DNA of 64,000 bases, taken from Lunularia cruciata. Lineage: Eukaryota; Streptophyta; Marchantiopsida; Lunulariales; Lunulariaceae. This document shows positions 60,791-64,000 of this stretch, piece after piece; position 1 is the stretch's first letter; each line of letters begins with the position of its first letter. The stretch covers positions 27,194,243-27,258,242 of the forward strand of contig OX419761.1 in assembly GCA_948567375.1 (NCBI GenBank), read 5' to 3'. A model generated the notes under the pieces. The model searched no databases. It saw only the letters and a list, made by a program, of their open reading frames with translations, and had not been told where the DNA came from. A program made the translations under genes and the position numbers.

Positions 60791-60900
60791 ACTTTATAAT
60801 GTGAAAATGTCCGGGACTTGCACTCAAACTGTATCTACTTTCAAGTTGCAACCTGATGAGAAGGTGAAACGTTTATCTTGTTATTTCCTGTATATTTTGT

Positions 60901-60943
60901 AGTTCCCATCCTTCGTGTTTCCTACGCGGTCGCCCTTTCCTAT
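60901..60943 (+). repeat. Extra terminal tail fragment of the LINE family
   Basis: 'ttcccatccttcgtgtttcctacgcggtcgcc' repeats the last ~40 bases of the element that ended 110 bp earlier. Confidence 0.75.
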
Positions 60944-60949
60944 CTTTGG

Positions 60950-63900
60950 TACTATGAATTGCTATGGTAGCCGTTTCCTTGTCTCACAGTACAGTAAAAG
61001 CAGTGGAGAATGTCAGTACTGTACATGCAGTACAAGCCCTAGTGAGCTAGGACTAGAACTAGAACTCGAAAGAGGAGATTTGGTTGCAATCAGCAGGGAG
61101 TTCATAAACCAGGGGGTTTCAAGTAGAGTTTTCGGGTATCCAGAATCCCATGGAGCATTTTCTGGGTATTCCCGTTTACGGATGGCTGACGGAAGTGATC
61201 CAGAACATTTCATAGCATCCCACACAAAAGTTGAAATTTCCTTACAATTTACTCACGGTGTAGAATTTTGAAAGTCATCCTAAATGACATATGAGTTCTC
61301 TTCGTAGATTTTAGTGCGAGTTGACTCTTTTCCCAATTACGATCCTATGATAAATTGAATTTGAAAACTCCTTATGCGTCACGGAAAGCTGGAACCTTCT
61401 GAGGCATATCGACACGTGGTTGAATTAGTACCCTCAACACAGCTTTAGAGAGTTTTTGTTTCACACACGTGTGCATAACGCACAAGGGTATGGGTTATAC
61501 ACTGTGCAAGTACTGTACACGCTGGTGCCTGCATTGAGAATGAAGAAATCTCTGGATCCAAAGTGTTGTCTGATTCTGGCAAGTGTGAAGCCGGAATCAG
61601 CTTCACTCATGGCCAGGAAATATAGTAATTCAAGTTTCTCACTATACCTTTTTCAGTCAAATGGACATATGATAATATCCAGAAGTCGAGAAGAATTGTA
61701 AAGAAGGTAGCCTAGATTTATGGGTCCACATCCTTCTTTCGCAGAATGTTTGAGACAAAGATTTAGTGGGAAAGACCACTGATTGAAGGAAAATCATATT
61801 CGGAGGTGCATGTCATTTGGCCCTCAACACAACAATTATTTTTTTGAAATGTTGGGGCTATTGGATGATACGGACTCCGAAGAGTTATAGACTGACAAGA
61901 TATGGCGCTGAAAGCATAGTTGGTCCATGCTAGGTATGCAACAACTGCTCAACACCGGCTGCTTGGAATTCAAACCTAAAAGAGGACAAAGCGTGCAGCA
62001 AGTTTCAACCTTCCCTTAAAGAGGAGTTGTTCAACCCATGCTGCCCTACTCTACTGAAAGCGCTGAAAGTGACTAGAATAGTGTTCAGTTCTTATGCAGG
62101 CCCAAGTGAATGCTCCGTGATGATCGAAAGCAACGACAGACCTTTACGCAGGAGCCAGATCATCTGCCATTGACAAGAGATCGTAGCTTCTTGGTTTATT
62201 CAAAGTTCCTTACGGACTTATGGCCTTCGTTGGAGCATCCTGTTCCAATCTTCGAGGTGAAAGATCGAAAGTCTGCTTTGAAAGATCCATCACTTGAAGA
62301 TGGAGCACAAATCAGAGGAAGTTCCACATTGGGACCCGCTATAATCCAAAAACTATCTTTGTAACAAACGCTAATCAGATTCTTTTGTTTTGGAGGAACT
62401 CTTCACAACATGACTTCGACGATAAATACTTTGATTGTGATACCGACAGAGACACAAACATTCAACTCGTGATCAATATAGTCCCACTAAAAAATCCCAA
62501 CGATTGTCGTTTACTTGAATCTGATTACTCTTGACCGAGCGGACTGATCATGGGTTCTGATGGAAAGGAAGTTACGTCTTTAGTGGAGTATCAAGCTTGA
62601 GGCAATACATTAAGATGTAGAAGGGGAGAGAAAATATGAATCTACTATTGAGCAACGCCGTCGCCTTTCCACTATTGAGCTTTCAACTACAAGGGACCGA
62701 ACAGCGCTTTCGATAAGAAGTGAAGTCATGATGTAAACAAAGGGATGCATGCAGTATTCTCAACTTGCGGCCAACTGAACCACTTGCGAATCACTTCAAG
62801 GAAGTAAAGAGTCTACAATGCCCTCTCATCCACATGCCACTTTGCTTTCTCTACTTTATGAGGGTATATCAAAACTGAGATATGTTGACGAGCGGAAGTG
62901 ACAATCCTCGTCCTAGCATGGATCCCTGCATAAAGATTTGCGATATTTGTTTCTTTGCCGGAGAAATTACAAATGGTATGAGCTGTTGAATACACCAGTA
63001 CCTATTTCCACAGAGAAATTGATTATCGATCGACCTTACCCAAGCTCAAGTCTTGGTCCCCTGAATATATGCAGCCGTGTTCTCGTTGCTAGCGTTCATC
63101 CTGTGCGTCGCCTGACTCGGGCATTAGAGACTGAGTGGGTGGATAATAAGGGATTCAGGCTTTGTTCTACCAAAACTTGTGCAGAGGCTCAACTAAATAG
63201 CTATCTCGCCGTTCCACAATAAATGCCTTGATTCTAGTGCCGTGCTATTCTTTAGGGGAGATTTCAGCTATTGATGAGTGGTGTTACGTGTTATGCCAAA
63301 TCAGTAGGGTTTTCAGACATCAATGCGGCTATAGTCAAAATTCCAATGAATGAACAACTTCGGAACTTCTCTTTGGGTTGCAAATGACATTTAAGTTGGA
63401 ACTGGGCGGCATACATTCTAGTCTTCCTGCATAACAAGCAAATGTTATATAAGTCAAAATTGAGAACGATAGGGGAAGATAGAAGTAAACAGTACGGCAA
63501 GAATGTCACTCCAGCAGCCCGATGTTCCCATATTAACTTTCCAGACGTTGAGGTCGAGTCGTCTCCACATTCGCTTTTCGCCTCCATGCGCACGCAGAAC
63601 TCGAACACGAGGTTTAAATTCTGATTCAGTTCAAACTTCGCGTTGACAAAAAGTACAACATATAAACTCGACTGCAAAAAAAGACAAAACTAGTTGACCT
63701 GGGGAACTACTCCCAGCTACCAGATAGACACGTATCCCATGAGAACATCGCAACACGTCTCCCCAATGCTGGAAAAGATACACACCGTATATGTAACATG
63801 GCAGTGCCATAAGTCCTGAATAAAAGAGAACCGGACGGAAGGTCAGATCAGGGTCTCAGACTGGGAGATAAAGTCCAAGGGTTGCGATCGAATCCTGGTT

Positions 63901-64000
63901 GGACTGCAGTCAACAACAGAGGAGAAGAAAGGAAGTGCTTACGGTTTCTGCACCGAAGTAACCGTAGAGATTCATCCTCGTGTTACCATCCGCGTCTTTC
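60950..64000. other. Unassigned interval to the window end
   Basis: Contains open stretches (60915-61271 and 62938-63222 plus; 63677-63291 minus) without recognisable domains. At the right edge the minus strand reads MNLYGYFGAET followed by GTAAGC (about 63975-63935), which could be a first exon of a gene starting outside the window; this is weak. Confidence 0.35.

Noticed and set aside
1-64000. CRISPR arrays, bacterial operons, rRNA or tRNA genes
   Set aside because: No regularly spaced short repeats, Shine-Dalgarno-led operons, or recognisable rRNA or tRNA sequences; spliced genes show eukaryotic nuclear DNA.
63935-64000. First exon of a gene at the right edge
   Set aside because: Only a short open run plus a GT donor-like hexamer; too little sequence to call.

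Overview
The window looks like nuclear DNA of a streptophyte plant, probably a bryophyte, lycophyte, fern-grade plant or charophyte alga; the species cannot be named from the sequence. The reasons are two intron-rich genes of plant-type architecture (a YbeY-HAD fusion and a class II nucleotidyltransferase/poly(A) polymerase-like protein) and plant-type Ty1/copia and Ty3/gypsy elements.

Layout. (1) 0.9-14.9 kb: a local array of about five decayed or intact copies of a roughly 2 kb unit. On the minus strand three copies still encode small single-pass membrane proteins (4043-4339, 11266-11577, 13580-13996) and a fourth is a pseudogene (about 2690-2910). The array is split at about 6-10.35 kb by a hairpin-rich segment, a dispersed repeat and a 5'-truncated Ty1/copia relic. 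(2) 15.3-19.9 kb, minus strand: a 12-exon gene for a YbeY endoribonuclease fused to a HAD hydrolase. (3) 21.2-35.4 kb: a decayed copia element on the minus strand, split by a 10.6 kb Ty3/gypsy element (23834-34427) flanked by a short target-site duplication. The gypsy polyprotein carries a cytosine-C5 DNA methyltransferase domain between protease and reverse transcriptase, and a PHD finger at the integrase C-terminus. Its gag is interrupted by a solo LTR with a perfect 5 bp TSD. (4) 36.5-45.1 kb: LINE tail fragments, a decayed coiled-coil gene on the minus strand (37.3-40.65 kb), an AT microsatellite and a long AT-rich stretch without genes. (5) 45.4-48.75 kb, minus strand: a nearly full-length non-LTR retrotransposon with an N-terminal C2H2 finger, a reverse transcriptase and a C-terminal CCHC plus restriction-like endonuclease. 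A 5'-truncated sister copy lies at 59.58-60.79 kb on the plus strand. (6) 50.7-57.75 kb, plus strand: a complete 14-exon nucleotidyltransferase gene whose exons I could join in frame into 565 residues. (7) 57.75-64 kb: otherwise unassigned sequence.

The most interesting object is the DNA-methyltransferase-bearing gypsy element. Its frame runs open from gag to integrase apart from about 17 premature stops, nearly all explicable as C-to-T changes (CAG to TAG, CGA to TGA), the pattern expected from deamination of methylated cytosine. The restriction-like-endonuclease LINE and the tandem membrane-protein array come next. The host genes are ordinary housekeeping functions; both contain one GC-AG intron, and their introns hold hairpins and dispersed repeats.
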